Assembly: GCA_052139695.1 (NCBI GenBank)
Contig: JBKQWF010000307.1
Coordinates: 1-64,000 of the forward strand
Length of the DNA stretch: 64,000 bases
Origin: PLGF01 sp052139695
Lineage (GTDB): Bacteria; Verrucomicrobiota; Verrucomicrobiia; Limisphaerales; Palsa-1400
Direction: 5' to 3'
The position numbers were made by a program, and so were the translations under genes. Under the pieces are notes generated by a model. That model had not been told where the DNA came from, did not search any database, and worked only from the letters and a program-made list of their open reading frames with translations. Each line of letters opens with the position of its first letter. The stretch's first letter is position 1. Shown here in pieces: positions 55,403 to 62,904 of this stretch.

Positions 55403-56044
55403 ATGAATGAGGTCAAGTCCGCGAGCCTGGGAGTAACCTGGATTCATCTCGTCAAGACGACGCTTCAGGCTGGAGTATCCATTAATGACGAAACCCTGGA
55501 ATTGACCGGGGTAAAAGTTTCTTTTTCCGCCGAGACCCAGGATGACCCCTTGATCCGGCAATTTGGCGACGCCCGCATGATTGCCGAGATGGACAAAGTC
55601 TTTTTCGCGGATGGGGCCAATTCGCTGGGCCATCGTTATTCCGAATTAATGCGCGGACCGGGCGGGCGCCACGATCTTCAGGACGTTATTTCTTTATTGC
55701 GAGTTGAACCCGCCAGCAAACGCGCGGTCGTCACCTTGTGCGGGCTGGGCAATGGAAAAGTGCCCTGCGTCAACGTGGTTCAATTCCTGGTCCGCTCCCG
55801 CGCCGTCCACACGATCTACTTTGCGCGCGGCCAGGACGTTTTTAAAAAATTCTATGCGGACGCGCTTTGCCTGGCCAAGATGGCGCGGCGCGTGGCGGAG
55901 GCCTTAGGCCTGCCGGCCGGTGGCGTCGAGGGTTTCCTTGGTTCAAGTCATGTCTATCACTCTGATCGAGCCGCGATCGACGGTCTCCTGGCGCGGGCAC
56001 AGGAGTTTTTGACCAGGGAACAATTGGAGGGAGCCGTCGGATGA
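55403..56044 (+). CDS. Thymidylate-synthase-fold enzyme, predicted cytidylate hydroxymethylase type
   Basis: This 213-residue protein has the core of a thymidylate synthase: nucleophile Cys122 in VPCVNVVQF, the phosphate Arg142 and Asp145 in YFARGQDVF, and the ribose motif HVY (His183, Tyr185). The residue aligned with Asn177 of E. coli ThyA is Asp153 (FYADAL). In the family, Asn selects uracil and Asp selects cytosine, as in T4 dCMP hydroxymethylase and MilA of mildiomycin synthesis. It should add a one-carbon unit from methylene-tetrahydrofolate to C5 of (d)CMP. The His after Cys is Val. It starts an operon with 4-base overlaps. Confidence 0.75.
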   Translation: MNEVKSASLGVTWIHLVKTTLQAGVSINDETLELTGVKVSFSAETQDDPLIRQFGDARMIAEMDKVFFADGANSLGHRYSELMRGPGGRHDLQDVISLLRVEPASKRAVVTLCGLGNGKVPCVNVVQFLVRSRAVHTIYFARGQDVFKKFYADALCLAKMARRVAEALGLPAGGVEGFLGSSHVYHSDRAAIDGLLARAQEFLTREQLEGAVG

Positions 56045-57423
56045 AGATCTTATTCATTGCTCCCCGGTCGTTTAACCCGAAGCAGATGTATCGCGAATAT
56101 CCCCTGGGAATCGGTTACCTGGGCACTCTCCTCAAGCAGGAGGGGCACGACGTGCGGATTTTTGACCAAAATGTTGAAGGCCTGGAAGACAACAGTTTGT
56201 GGGAGTTGGTGGCTGCCTTTCAGCCAGACGTTGCCGGCTTTTCCGTCATCACCCCAAACTACCCGGTGGCCCGGCGGCAAATGGGCCGGTTGAAGCAGGA
56301 GCATCCGGAGGTGCGAATCGTTGCCGGCGGCATTCATGCCACGCTCTTTCCCGAAGACCTCGTCGCCGATGGCGCCAATGTGGTTGTGTTGGGCGAAGGC
56401 GAGCCGGTCATTCTTGCGTTAATGGCGGCTTTGCGAGAGGGGCGGGACCCGCGGGGTTTGCCCGGCTTGGTTTTCCGCGACACGGCGGGCGCGCTGGTCA
56501 AAACGGGAGGACAATGCCAGAACCCCTCCCTGGATGAACTGCCGTTCGTGGACCGGAGCCTCTACAATCTGCCGAAGTACACCCATCACTCCATGCTGGC
56601 CTCGCGCGGCTGCCCGCACCATTGCGCTTTTTGTTGCAACTACACCGGGACCGTGCGCAATGACGGCGTGGCCATCCGCTGGCATGAAAAGGTGATCGCG
56701 GAAATGGAGCATTTGCGCGAGGCCCACGGCGCGCGCGAAATCTTTTTTGCCGATGATATTTTTCTGCTGCGCAAGCACGACATCCTGGAGTTCTGCCGGG
56801 TTTGCGCCGCCCGGGACGTAGGTGTCAAATGGATTGGACAAATGCGCGCGGACCGGGTCGATGCCAGGGTGGCCCAGGCCATGCGCGGCGCCGGATGCCA
56901 GCGGATTTATTTTGGGGTTGAATCCGGCTCTGACCGCATTTTGCGCGAGGCGAAGAAGGGGATGACTACGGCGCAAATCCGCCGCGGCATCCGCGCGGCC
57001 GTCGAAGCCGGCATGCGGGTGAAAACGGGCTGGATTTACGGCTTGCCCGGCACGTTGGAGGAACAGTACGAGTCTATTCCGTTCATGCTCGATCTGCGAC
57101 CGCATGAAATTTCCATCCATCAACTTATTCCGTTTCCGGGAACGATTTATTACCGTGAACCCGCGCGCTTTGGCATCCGCATCGCCGACCCGAAGGCCTT
57201 TGAGTGCTTCTGTTACGGCGGGCTGGATGGCGACATCCGGTTTGATTACCTGAGCCACGGCCAATTGCGCCAATTGCTGGAAGATACCGCCAGCGCGCTG
57301 GAAGCGGCTGGATATGTCAGCAGCGACCAGGCGGGACCCGGTGCGGAGTATATTTACACCACTCCGCTCTCGCGCAATTCCATGAACGTTTTCAGGCCTG
57401 CCGTGTCCGTTCTCGCTGCATGA
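56041..57423 (+). CDS. B12-binding radical SAM protein
   Basis: This 460-residue enzyme has an N-terminal cobalamin-binding-like Rossmann domain (about 1-140; GIGYLGTLLKQEGHDVRIFD, VAGGIHATLFPEDL) and a radical SAM domain with the cluster motif CPHHCAFCC in ASRGCPHHCAFCCNYTG. The B12 ligand motif DxHxxG is not clear (GGIHATL instead). Class B relatives methylate unactivated carbon or rearrange sugars. ATG overlaps the preceding stop by four bases. Substrate is inferred to be a nucleotide from context. Confidence 0.85.
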   Translation: MKILFIAPRSFNPKQMYREYPLGIGYLGTLLKQEGHDVRIFDQNVEGLEDNSLWELVAAFQPDVAGFSVITPNYPVARRQMGRLKQEHPEVRIVAGGIHATLFPEDLVADGANVVVLGEGEPVILALMAALREGRDPRGLPGLVFRDTAGALVKTGGQCQNPSLDELPFVDRSLYNLPKYTHHSMLASRGCPHHCAFCCNYTGTVRNDGVAIRWHEKVIAEMEHLREAHGAREIFFADDIFLLRKHDILEFCRVCAARDVGVKWIGQMRADRVDARVAQAMRGAGCQRIYFGVESGSDRILREAKKGMTTAQIRRGIRAAVEAGMRVKTGWIYGLPGTLEEQYESIPFMLDLRPHEISIHQLIPFPGTIYYREPARFGIRIADPKAFECFCYGGLDGDIRFDYLSHGQLRQLLEDTASALEAAGYVSSDQAGPGAEYIYTTPLSRNSMNVFRPAVSVLAA

Positions 57424-58100
57424 AGGTTGACCGCGACCCCGGCCTTGAGTCCTTGTTCCTGCCGGAATTTGCCGGCCGGGCCGCTTCCCGCCCGTTGGTT
57501 GTCGCCTTGGAAGGGCCGAATGGCGCGGGAAAAACGACCCTTTGCGAGGCGCTGGCGCGCGGCCTTGGGGCGCGCCGCTGCCTCGGCACCGACGAAGCCT
57601 GGTTTTCCGAAGCTTTTAAAACCCGCATGATCCGTGACGCGGAGTGGTTCAGCTCGGCCCTGTTCTTTCTCAGCGGCTGCTTTGAGCAAATGCGCGCCTT
57701 GCGCAGCCAGCCCGATCCGCTGGTGATCATGGACCGCTCGCTTTGGTCCACCCTCGCGGTCCATGCCGCCGAAGACAGCCGCCGGCTGCAAGCTTTGCTT
57801 GACATGTTGCGTCCGCTGGCGCCGGAAATCCAGGCGCCGGATTTGACTCTCGTGTTGGAAGCGACTTTTGCGACTTGCCAGGCGCGCATCGCCCTCAAGA
57901 GCGGCACCGCCCGCCTTTTGGATCATTTGACCGCGAGGCCGGTCTTTCACGAGCGTGAACAGAAGTTTTACCGCTGGCTGGCGCGGCAGCGCGCCGATGT
58001 CGTATTCCTGGAAGTCAACGGCCTCGACGCGGAATCGGTTGCCGCGCGGGCCTTGAAACTGGTTCGCGAAACGCTACCGCGCCTTTCCGACGTCTCTTGA
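57420..58100 (+). CDS. Thymidylate-kinase-like P-loop kinase
   Basis: This 226-residue protein has GPNGAGKTTLCEAL (Walker A), the substrate-facing DRS in VIMDRSLWSTLAVHA and a C-terminal RxxxR-like lid region (LKSGTARLLDHLTAR). It is most like dTMP kinase, which needs the DRS motif. It may phosphorylate the modified nucleotide made upstream. GTG/ATG: start ATG 57420 overlaps the radical SAM stop. Confidence 0.8.
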   Translation: MKVDRDPGLESLFLPEFAGRAASRPLVVALEGPNGAGKTTLCEALARGLGARRCLGTDEAWFSEAFKTRMIRDAEWFSSALFFLSGCFEQMRALRSQPDPLVIMDRSLWSTLAVHAAEDSRRLQALLDMLRPLAPEIQAPDLTLVLEATFATCQARIALKSGTARLLDHLTARPVFHEREQKFYRWLARQRADVVFLEVNGLDAESVAARALKLVRETLPRLSDVS

Positions 58101-58109
58101 AAGTAATCT

Positions 58110-59348
58110 GTGCTCACCCTGGTCACCTCCAACCCCGCCAAGTACGCGCCCTTTGCCTCTGAAATCAAGCGGTTGTGCCTGACGCTCGAGCCGCCGCCCC
58201 AGCCGCTGCCGGAAATCCAGAGCCTGAACTTCTCCGAGACCCTGACGGCCAAGGCGCGGGCGGCCGCCGCCATTTTTGGCCGCCCGGTGCTCATTGATGA
58301 CACGGGCCTGGTTTTGGAGGCCTACCCGTCGTTTCCCGGCCCTCTCACCTCAACCGTCCTGCGCAGCCTGGGCAGCGTCGGGCTGGGCCGGCTTCTGACC
58401 GGCGCTTCCGCTCGCGCGGTCATGGAGTGCCACCTGGGTTGCTGGCTCAATGGCTCGCTGCGAAGCTGGACGGGCCGCGTGCGGGGCCGAATTGATCTCT
58501 CGCCTCCGCATCCAAACCAGCGGATGCCGCTGACGGATTTGTTTGTTCCCGATCCCGGTCCCGGGGGCGCTCTCATAGCGCAAGCCTCCTTGCCCCACCG
58601 CGCCCGCGCCCTGGCGGCCTTGGAAGCCGACATTTTTGAACTTCATCTGCAAACCGCTCCGCCTGGAACGGGCGAACCTGAGGCCTGCGCCAGCCGAAGT
58701 CACACCGCCTACGATTGCCCTTTTTGCGCCGAGATCGAGGGCGACAATGTCAACACCTTCGCTTCCATCATGGGGAACCGGCTTTCTTCGAGGGTAGTTT
58801 ACGAAGACGAGCATTTCATGGTCATGCCGCCGTTGGGCGAATTCATGGAAGGCGGGCTGTTGTTATTGACTCGCGAGCACATTCTCTCCCTGGCGCACCT
58901 TCCGCCGGCGCGGTTTCATCATCTTGACAAACTCTTGCAGGCGATTCAAAGCGCGCTCCTCAAGCGTTGGGGCGTCCGTCCGGTCGTTTTTGAGCATGGG
59001 CCGGCCCCCGAATGGGGCAAGGGCGTCTGCTGCGTCGATCACGCGCATCTCAACATTTTTCCGGCGGCGGTGGAAGTCCACTCCCATCTGGCTGGGCGGA
59101 TGCATCTGGCCATCGGTTCGCTTTCCGAATTGACCAAATTGCGCCGTGCCGAGTTTGGCTACCTTTTTGTCCAGGAAAACAACGGCGTCCGCCGCGCCTA
59201 CGATGGCCGGGAGGTCCCCACCCAACTGGTGCGGCGCATTCTGACGGCGCAGATGGGTTTCCCCGAGCGATGGCATTGGCGCGACTACCTCGGCGAGAAC
59301 GAACTGGTTGCCACCTGTGAAGCTCTTAAGGATCAAATCTCCTTATGA
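58110..59348 (+). CDS. ITPase (HAM1)-HIT fusion protein
   Basis: This 412-residue protein joins two nucleotide-hydrolase domains. Residues 1-185 follow the HAM1/RdgB pattern: TSNPAKYAPF (compare SxNxxK), ETLTAKARAAAA and DDTGLVLEAYPSFPG. Residues 200-345 are a HIT domain from CPFCAEIEG to the triad VDHAHLNIFP. The triad lost its third His (Asn), but the central nucleophilic His is kept. GTG start 58110 lies nine bases after the kinase stop. It probably splits a nucleoside triphosphate or diphosphate intermediate to a monophosphate. Confidence 0.8.
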   Translation: MLTLVTSNPAKYAPFASEIKRLCLTLEPPPQPLPEIQSLNFSETLTAKARAAAAIFGRPVLIDDTGLVLEAYPSFPGPLTSTVLRSLGSVGLGRLLTGASARAVMECHLGCWLNGSLRSWTGRVRGRIDLSPPHPNQRMPLTDLFVPDPGPGGALIAQASLPHRARALAALEADIFELHLQTAPPGTGEPEACASRSHTAYDCPFCAEIEGDNVNTFASIMGNRLSSRVVYEDEHFMVMPPLGEFMEGGLLLLTREHILSLAHLPPARFHHLDKLLQAIQSALLKRWGVRPVVFEHGPAPEWGKGVCCVDHAHLNIFPAAVEVHSHLAGRMHLAIGSLSELTKLRRAEFGYLFVQENNGVRRAYDGREVPTQLVRRILTAQMGFPERWHWRDYLGENELVATCEALKDQISL

Positions 59349-60022
59349 GTGGCGGCCAGTCAAGAATTAGCCCCGTGCGCGAAGTCTATGCCCGCCGCAG
59401 GTTGCGGGCCATTGCCTCCCGCTGGGATGCGCGGGCGGCTTCCTGGGATAGGGCCTTGCAAGACCCGGCCTGTTGTTTCAACGAAGACGACGCTTATCGA
59501 CGCTTCACCGGGGCGGTCCAGCGCCTCATTGCCAAGCATCGGTCGTTTTGCGCGCGGCATGGCGTGATCGACGCCGGATGCGGCACCGGGTTGGTGCTGG
59601 CGGAAGTCTCCTCCGCCTTTGCCTGGGGAATGGGAATCGACATCAGCTCGCGCATGATTCGCCTGGCCCGGGCCAAGCACGTCGCCAAAACAAAATTCAT
59701 CGTCGGCGACTGTTTTGACCTGGCGTCCTTTTGTCCCAAGGCCGGCCTGGTTCTTTCGCGGGGCGTGCTGCTCTCGCATTATGGCCGCGGGCAGGGCCAG
59801 GCCATGCTCCATGCCGCGCGGATGGCCCTCGCGCGCGGGGGATTTTTAGTTTTTGATTTTTTGAATGAGGCAGCCCGCGCGAAGTATCGCCACGCGCCGG
59901 AAAACAAAACCTGGTTCGAGAGGGCGGAAGTCCAGGCCATGGCCGAACGGGCAGGCTTCTCCGCCATCAGGATTTCGGGGCGGCCAGAGCGGCGCGCCCG
60001 CCTGCTGATCGCACGGGCCTGA
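59345..60022 (+). CDS. SAM-dependent methyltransferase
   Basis: This 225-residue class I methyltransferase has the SAM motif VIDAGCGTGLVLAE, the acidic MGIDISSRMI and the late motif FLVFDFLNEA. The N-terminus is rich in Arg (YARRRLRAIASRWDARAASWD), typical of small-molecule type. It is translationally coupled to the ITPase-HIT gene (ATGA overlap). Target unknown, likely the operon nucleoside product. Confidence 0.82.
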   Translation: MSGGQSRISPVREVYARRRLRAIASRWDARAASWDRALQDPACCFNEDDAYRRFTGAVQRLIAKHRSFCARHGVIDAGCGTGLVLAEVSSAFAWGMGIDISSRMIRLARAKHVAKTKFIVGDCFDLASFCPKAGLVLSRGVLLSHYGRGQGQAMLHAARMALARGGFLVFDFLNEAARAKYRHAPENKTWFERAEVQAMAERAGFSAIRISGRPERRARLLIARA

Positions 60023-60048
60023 CGGCTGAAAACGATCTTTTAATCCAC

Positions 60049-60076
60049 TTGACGCTGTTCACACAATTGTTACAAT
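60049..60076 (+). promoter_or_regulatory. Probable sigma70 promoter
   Basis: TTGACG (60049-60054) and TACAAT (60071-60076) with a 16-base spacer, about 30 bases before the pyruvate-kinase-like start. It would give the second gene set its own transcription start. A short frame starting ATG at 60091 (20 codons, ends in the gene) could be a leader peptide. Confidence 0.65.
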
Positions 60077-60112
60077 TTGGGAAATTAAGGATGGAACTTA
60101 GCCTGCCAAAGT

Positions 60113-61237
60113 ATGAAGAGAAGCTCCCCTGCCGGGCGGCGCGCAGACGTTGAACATCGTCCAGATCGTCTTCCCCTCCCCACGTGGAAGGTGCCCGAAA
60201 TCATGGCCACGCTGGGGCCGACGTTGGAAAAGGAAGAAGACGTGGTCCAGGCGATTGCGGCCGGCGCGCGGTGGATTCGCCTGCACTGCGGCTACCGGCA
60301 GCGGCCGCACGTGGACAACGGACGGCTGGTGCGGGCCGCGGCTGGCCAAGCCGGAGCGCCCGTGCAACTGCTGCTGGACCTTCCTTCTTCACGTCCGCGC
60401 ACCGGCGCGATGCAGGACCTTCGGCTGGCGCTCGGCGACAAAGTCGTTTTTTGGGACCCTGAGATTTCCAGCCAGGCGCCGGCGAAAAATGGCTCCTGGC
60501 CGGTGCCCTTGCCGGGCCTGGGGGAATTATTCGATAAATTGGAGCCAAAACACCGCGTCTTATTTTGCGACGGCCGCATCACTTTTATCGTGGACAAATT
60601 GGAAGAAGGGTTCGTAGCCGCCCATCTGGCCGATGGAACGATCCCCCTGAAGTCGTCCAATTCCCTTTTTCTGCCCGACAGTTCGAGCGGTTTCCGTCCG
60701 ATCACTCCCTTGGATCGAGAGTTGCTGAAAGAATTTGCCGCCGCCAAGGTGATACCGGACTGGGTGGCTTTATCCTTGATTGCCACGCCGGAAGATGTCC
60801 TTGAAGGGCGGGCGGAGGCGCGCAAGTGCGTTGGACAAGAGATTGGCATCATGGCTAAAATTGAAACCTCGGCGGCGGTGGAGAACGCGGAAGCCATTGT
60901 CGCTGTCGCTGATGCCATCATGGTGGCGCGCGGCGACCTTGGCCAGGCGGTTGGTTACGCCCGTCTGCCCGAAGTGCAAGAGCAGTTGGTCGCTGCCGCC
61001 CGGCGGGCTGGCAAACCGGTGGTCGTGGCCACCCAAATTCTGGAGACCTACGCGGCCACAGGGCTCCCGCAACGGGCGGAATTGTCAGATCTGTCGCTGA
61101 TCGCGCGGCAGCGCGCGGACGTCATCATGTTCGGTAAAGAGACGGTCTTCAGCCCGCGGCCTTTGGATTGCATCCGGCTGGCCAACGAGATTCTCACCTA
61201 CGAGACGCGCCGTTTGGAAAAGGCGTATGGGGCATAG
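60113..61237 (+). CDS. Pyruvate-kinase-like protein lacking the C-terminal domain
   Basis: This 374-residue protein covers the barrel and B domain of pyruvate kinase but not the allosteric C-domain. Conserved parts: catalytic Lys and Glu in IMAKIETSAAV, Mg ligand in MVARGDLG, Thr in VATQILETY, and PQRAELSD. The usual monovalent-cation and phosphate site RLNFSHG is RLHCGYR and the DTKG motif is DLPS, so K+ dependence is probably lost and activity may differ. ATG overlaps nothing upstream; its stop overlaps the VTC gene by 11 bases. May be a regulator or altered-specificity enzyme. Confidence 0.75.
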   Translation: MKRSSPAGRRADVEHRPDRLPLPTWKVPEIMATLGPTLEKEEDVVQAIAAGARWIRLHCGYRQRPHVDNGRLVRAAAGQAGAPVQLLLDLPSSRPRTGAMQDLRLALGDKVVFWDPEISSQAPAKNGSWPVPLPGLGELFDKLEPKHRVLFCDGRITFIVDKLEEGFVAAHLADGTIPLKSSNSLFLPDSSSGFRPITPLDRELLKEFAAAKVIPDWVALSLIATPEDVLEGRAEARKCVGQEIGIMAKIETSAAVENAEAIVAVADAIMVARGDLGQAVGYARLPEVQEQLVAAARRAGKPVVVATQILETYAATGLPQRAELSDLSLIARQRADVIMFGKETVFSPRPLDCIRLANEILTYETRRLEKAYGA

Positions 61238-62036
61238 CGCTCGATTTGAGCTGAAGTACGTTATCGAAGAAGCTCGAGCGGTGGCGGTGGCCGATTTTGT
61301 TTCTTCCTATCTCCGACCCTCTGAACATAACGGTTCCGGGCCGATTCGCGGCCATCCGGTGATCAGTCTTTACCTTGATTCTTCCGATGCTTTTTTCTAC
61401 CGGCAGGCTTACAACGGGGTGAAGAACCGCATGAAGCTGCGCATCCGCTTTTATGATGATGAATGGAAGCGCCCGGCCTTTTTGGAGGTCAAGCGCCGGG
61501 TCAGCGAGGTCATTTGCAAAGACCGGGCGATGATGACCCGCGAAGGCGTCCGCCAAATTCTCACCAACGGCTGGCCGGAACACCCTTTTTTCGCGGACAA
61601 CACCCATCTTATCCACGGCAAACGGCGGGAGGACGTGAACGAGGACTTCTGGCTGTTTGCCAATTCGATGCGGGCCTACGGCTCCATTTACGTCTCTTAC
61701 TATCGGGAAATTTTCGAAGCGACGGACGATGAAGAGTTGCGTGTTACGATGGATCGGTATATTCGTGGCAGCCGCTACGACGGCAGCGGCGAATTGCATG
61801 TGCCCAAGCGCGGGTGGCGTCCTTTTTTGCCGCCCTATTTGGCGCCGTTGCGCCACGACGCGGTCATCCTGGAGCTGAAGTTTGACAACCAGGCGCCGCG
61901 CTGGATGTTTGATCTGGTCAAAATCTTCAATCTCCAGCGCGTGCCCGTCTGCAAATATTGCGCCTGCATGTATGCGCAGGATTTGCAATGGCGCCGCCAG
62001 GTGCTGGCCGAACAGGAACATGATTTAGTATTATGA
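61227..62036 (+). CDS. VTC-domain (polyphosphate polymerase) protein
   Basis: This 269-residue protein matches the catalytic tunnel domain of the VTC family, which makes polyphosphate from ATP in yeast. Basic/acidic pairs lining the tunnel are RFELKYVI, RMKLRIRFYDD, FLEVKRRVSE, VSYYREIFEA and VILELKFDN. No membrane segment; it would work with the adjacent DUF4956 membrane protein. Overlaps the pyruvate-kinase-like gene, and its own stop overlaps DUF4956. Confidence 0.85.
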   Translation: MGHSARFELKYVIEEARAVAVADFVSSYLRPSEHNGSGPIRGHPVISLYLDSSDAFFYRQAYNGVKNRMKLRIRFYDDEWKRPAFLEVKRRVSEVICKDRAMMTREGVRQILTNGWPEHPFFADNTHLIHGKRREDVNEDFWLFANSMRAYGSIYVSYYREIFEATDDEELRVTMDRYIRGSRYDGSGELHVPKRGWRPFLPPYLAPLRHDAVILELKFDNQAPRWMFDLVKIFNLQRVPVCKYCACMYAQDLQWRRQVLAEQEHDLVL

Positions 62037-62740
62037 ACGACTTCATCAATATGATCGAACACGCCGACCTGACCCGCTCGGTCTGGCCGGGAAATCCCGA
62101 TCCTCTGATTGTGCTCTTTATCATCGTCCTGGCGTTTGCCGTGGGCCTGTTCATCGGCTTCGTCTATATGTGGACGCACGAAGCGCTTTCCTACTCGCGG
62201 ACCTATGTCGGCGCCTTGGGCGTGATGCCTCTGATCGTCGCCATGCTCATGCTGTCGATGGCGGGAAATGTCTTCGTCGCCTTCGGCTTGCTCGGAGTTT
62301 TCGGGGTGGTCCGCTTCCGCAACGTGCTCAAAGACACGCGCGATACCGTTTTTATTCTTTGGGCGATCATGGAAGGTGTAGCCGTTGGGACGACTCGCTT
62401 TTCCACCGCGGCCATGGGCGCCCTGGGCATTGGCGGCGCTTTCCTTTGCCTTCGCTTCATCTCCTTCGGCACTCGCCTGCGGTATGACGCGGTCCTCAGT
62501 CTGCGCGTGACGGGGGACGTTCCGGCACGGCTTCCCATCTTGAAGAGCATCCTCAATCGGCATGCCCGCCGCCTCGAACTAGCCAGCGAACGCCGCGCCA
62601 GCAATGAAGGCACCGACATTACCTACCGGCTGCTTTTGCGCGACACTTCTCGTTCCAGCGAACTCCAGGCCGAACTCGCCGGCGCGGAGGGCTTGGCCAA
62701 CGTCTCCGTCTATATGCATGAAGACGAGGCGGAAATGTGA
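62033..62740 (+). CDS. DUF4956 membrane protein
   Basis: This 235-residue inner-membrane protein has three or four hydrophobic segments (residues about 25-130; LIVLFIIVLAFAVGLFIGFVY, MLSMAGNVFVAFGLLGVFGVV) with the block VRFRNVLKDTRDTVFILWAI typical of DUF4956. A soluble C-terminal domain follows. It is commonly paired with VTC-domain proteins and may anchor the polymerase or receive polyphosphate. Confidence 0.85.
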   Translation: MNDFINMIEHADLTRSVWPGNPDPLIVLFIIVLAFAVGLFIGFVYMWTHEALSYSRTYVGALGVMPLIVAMLMLSMAGNVFVAFGLLGVFGVVRFRNVLKDTRDTVFILWAIMEGVAVGTTRFSTAAMGALGIGGAFLCLRFISFGTRLRYDAVLSLRVTGDVPARLPILKSILNRHARRLELASERRASNEGTDITYRLLLRDTSRSSELQAELAGAEGLANVSVYMHEDEAEM

Positions 62741-62904
62741 CTTTCGTTTGGGGTGCCAAGAAAATATGCCAACGAGCATACTTAGTAAGCAGGCGTTGGT
62801 CGTTGCCCGACGCTTCTTGATCGCATCCCACTTTAAGGGCTTTGGCACGGTCCTAGCTTATCGGCCTCTAAACATCGGTTTATAACTCACCGAAAGGAAG
62901 TTCA

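Noticed and set aside
60091..60153. 20-codon upstream frame before the pyruvate-kinase-like gene
   Set aside because: It may be a leader peptide, but only the promoter position supports it; not listed as a gene.
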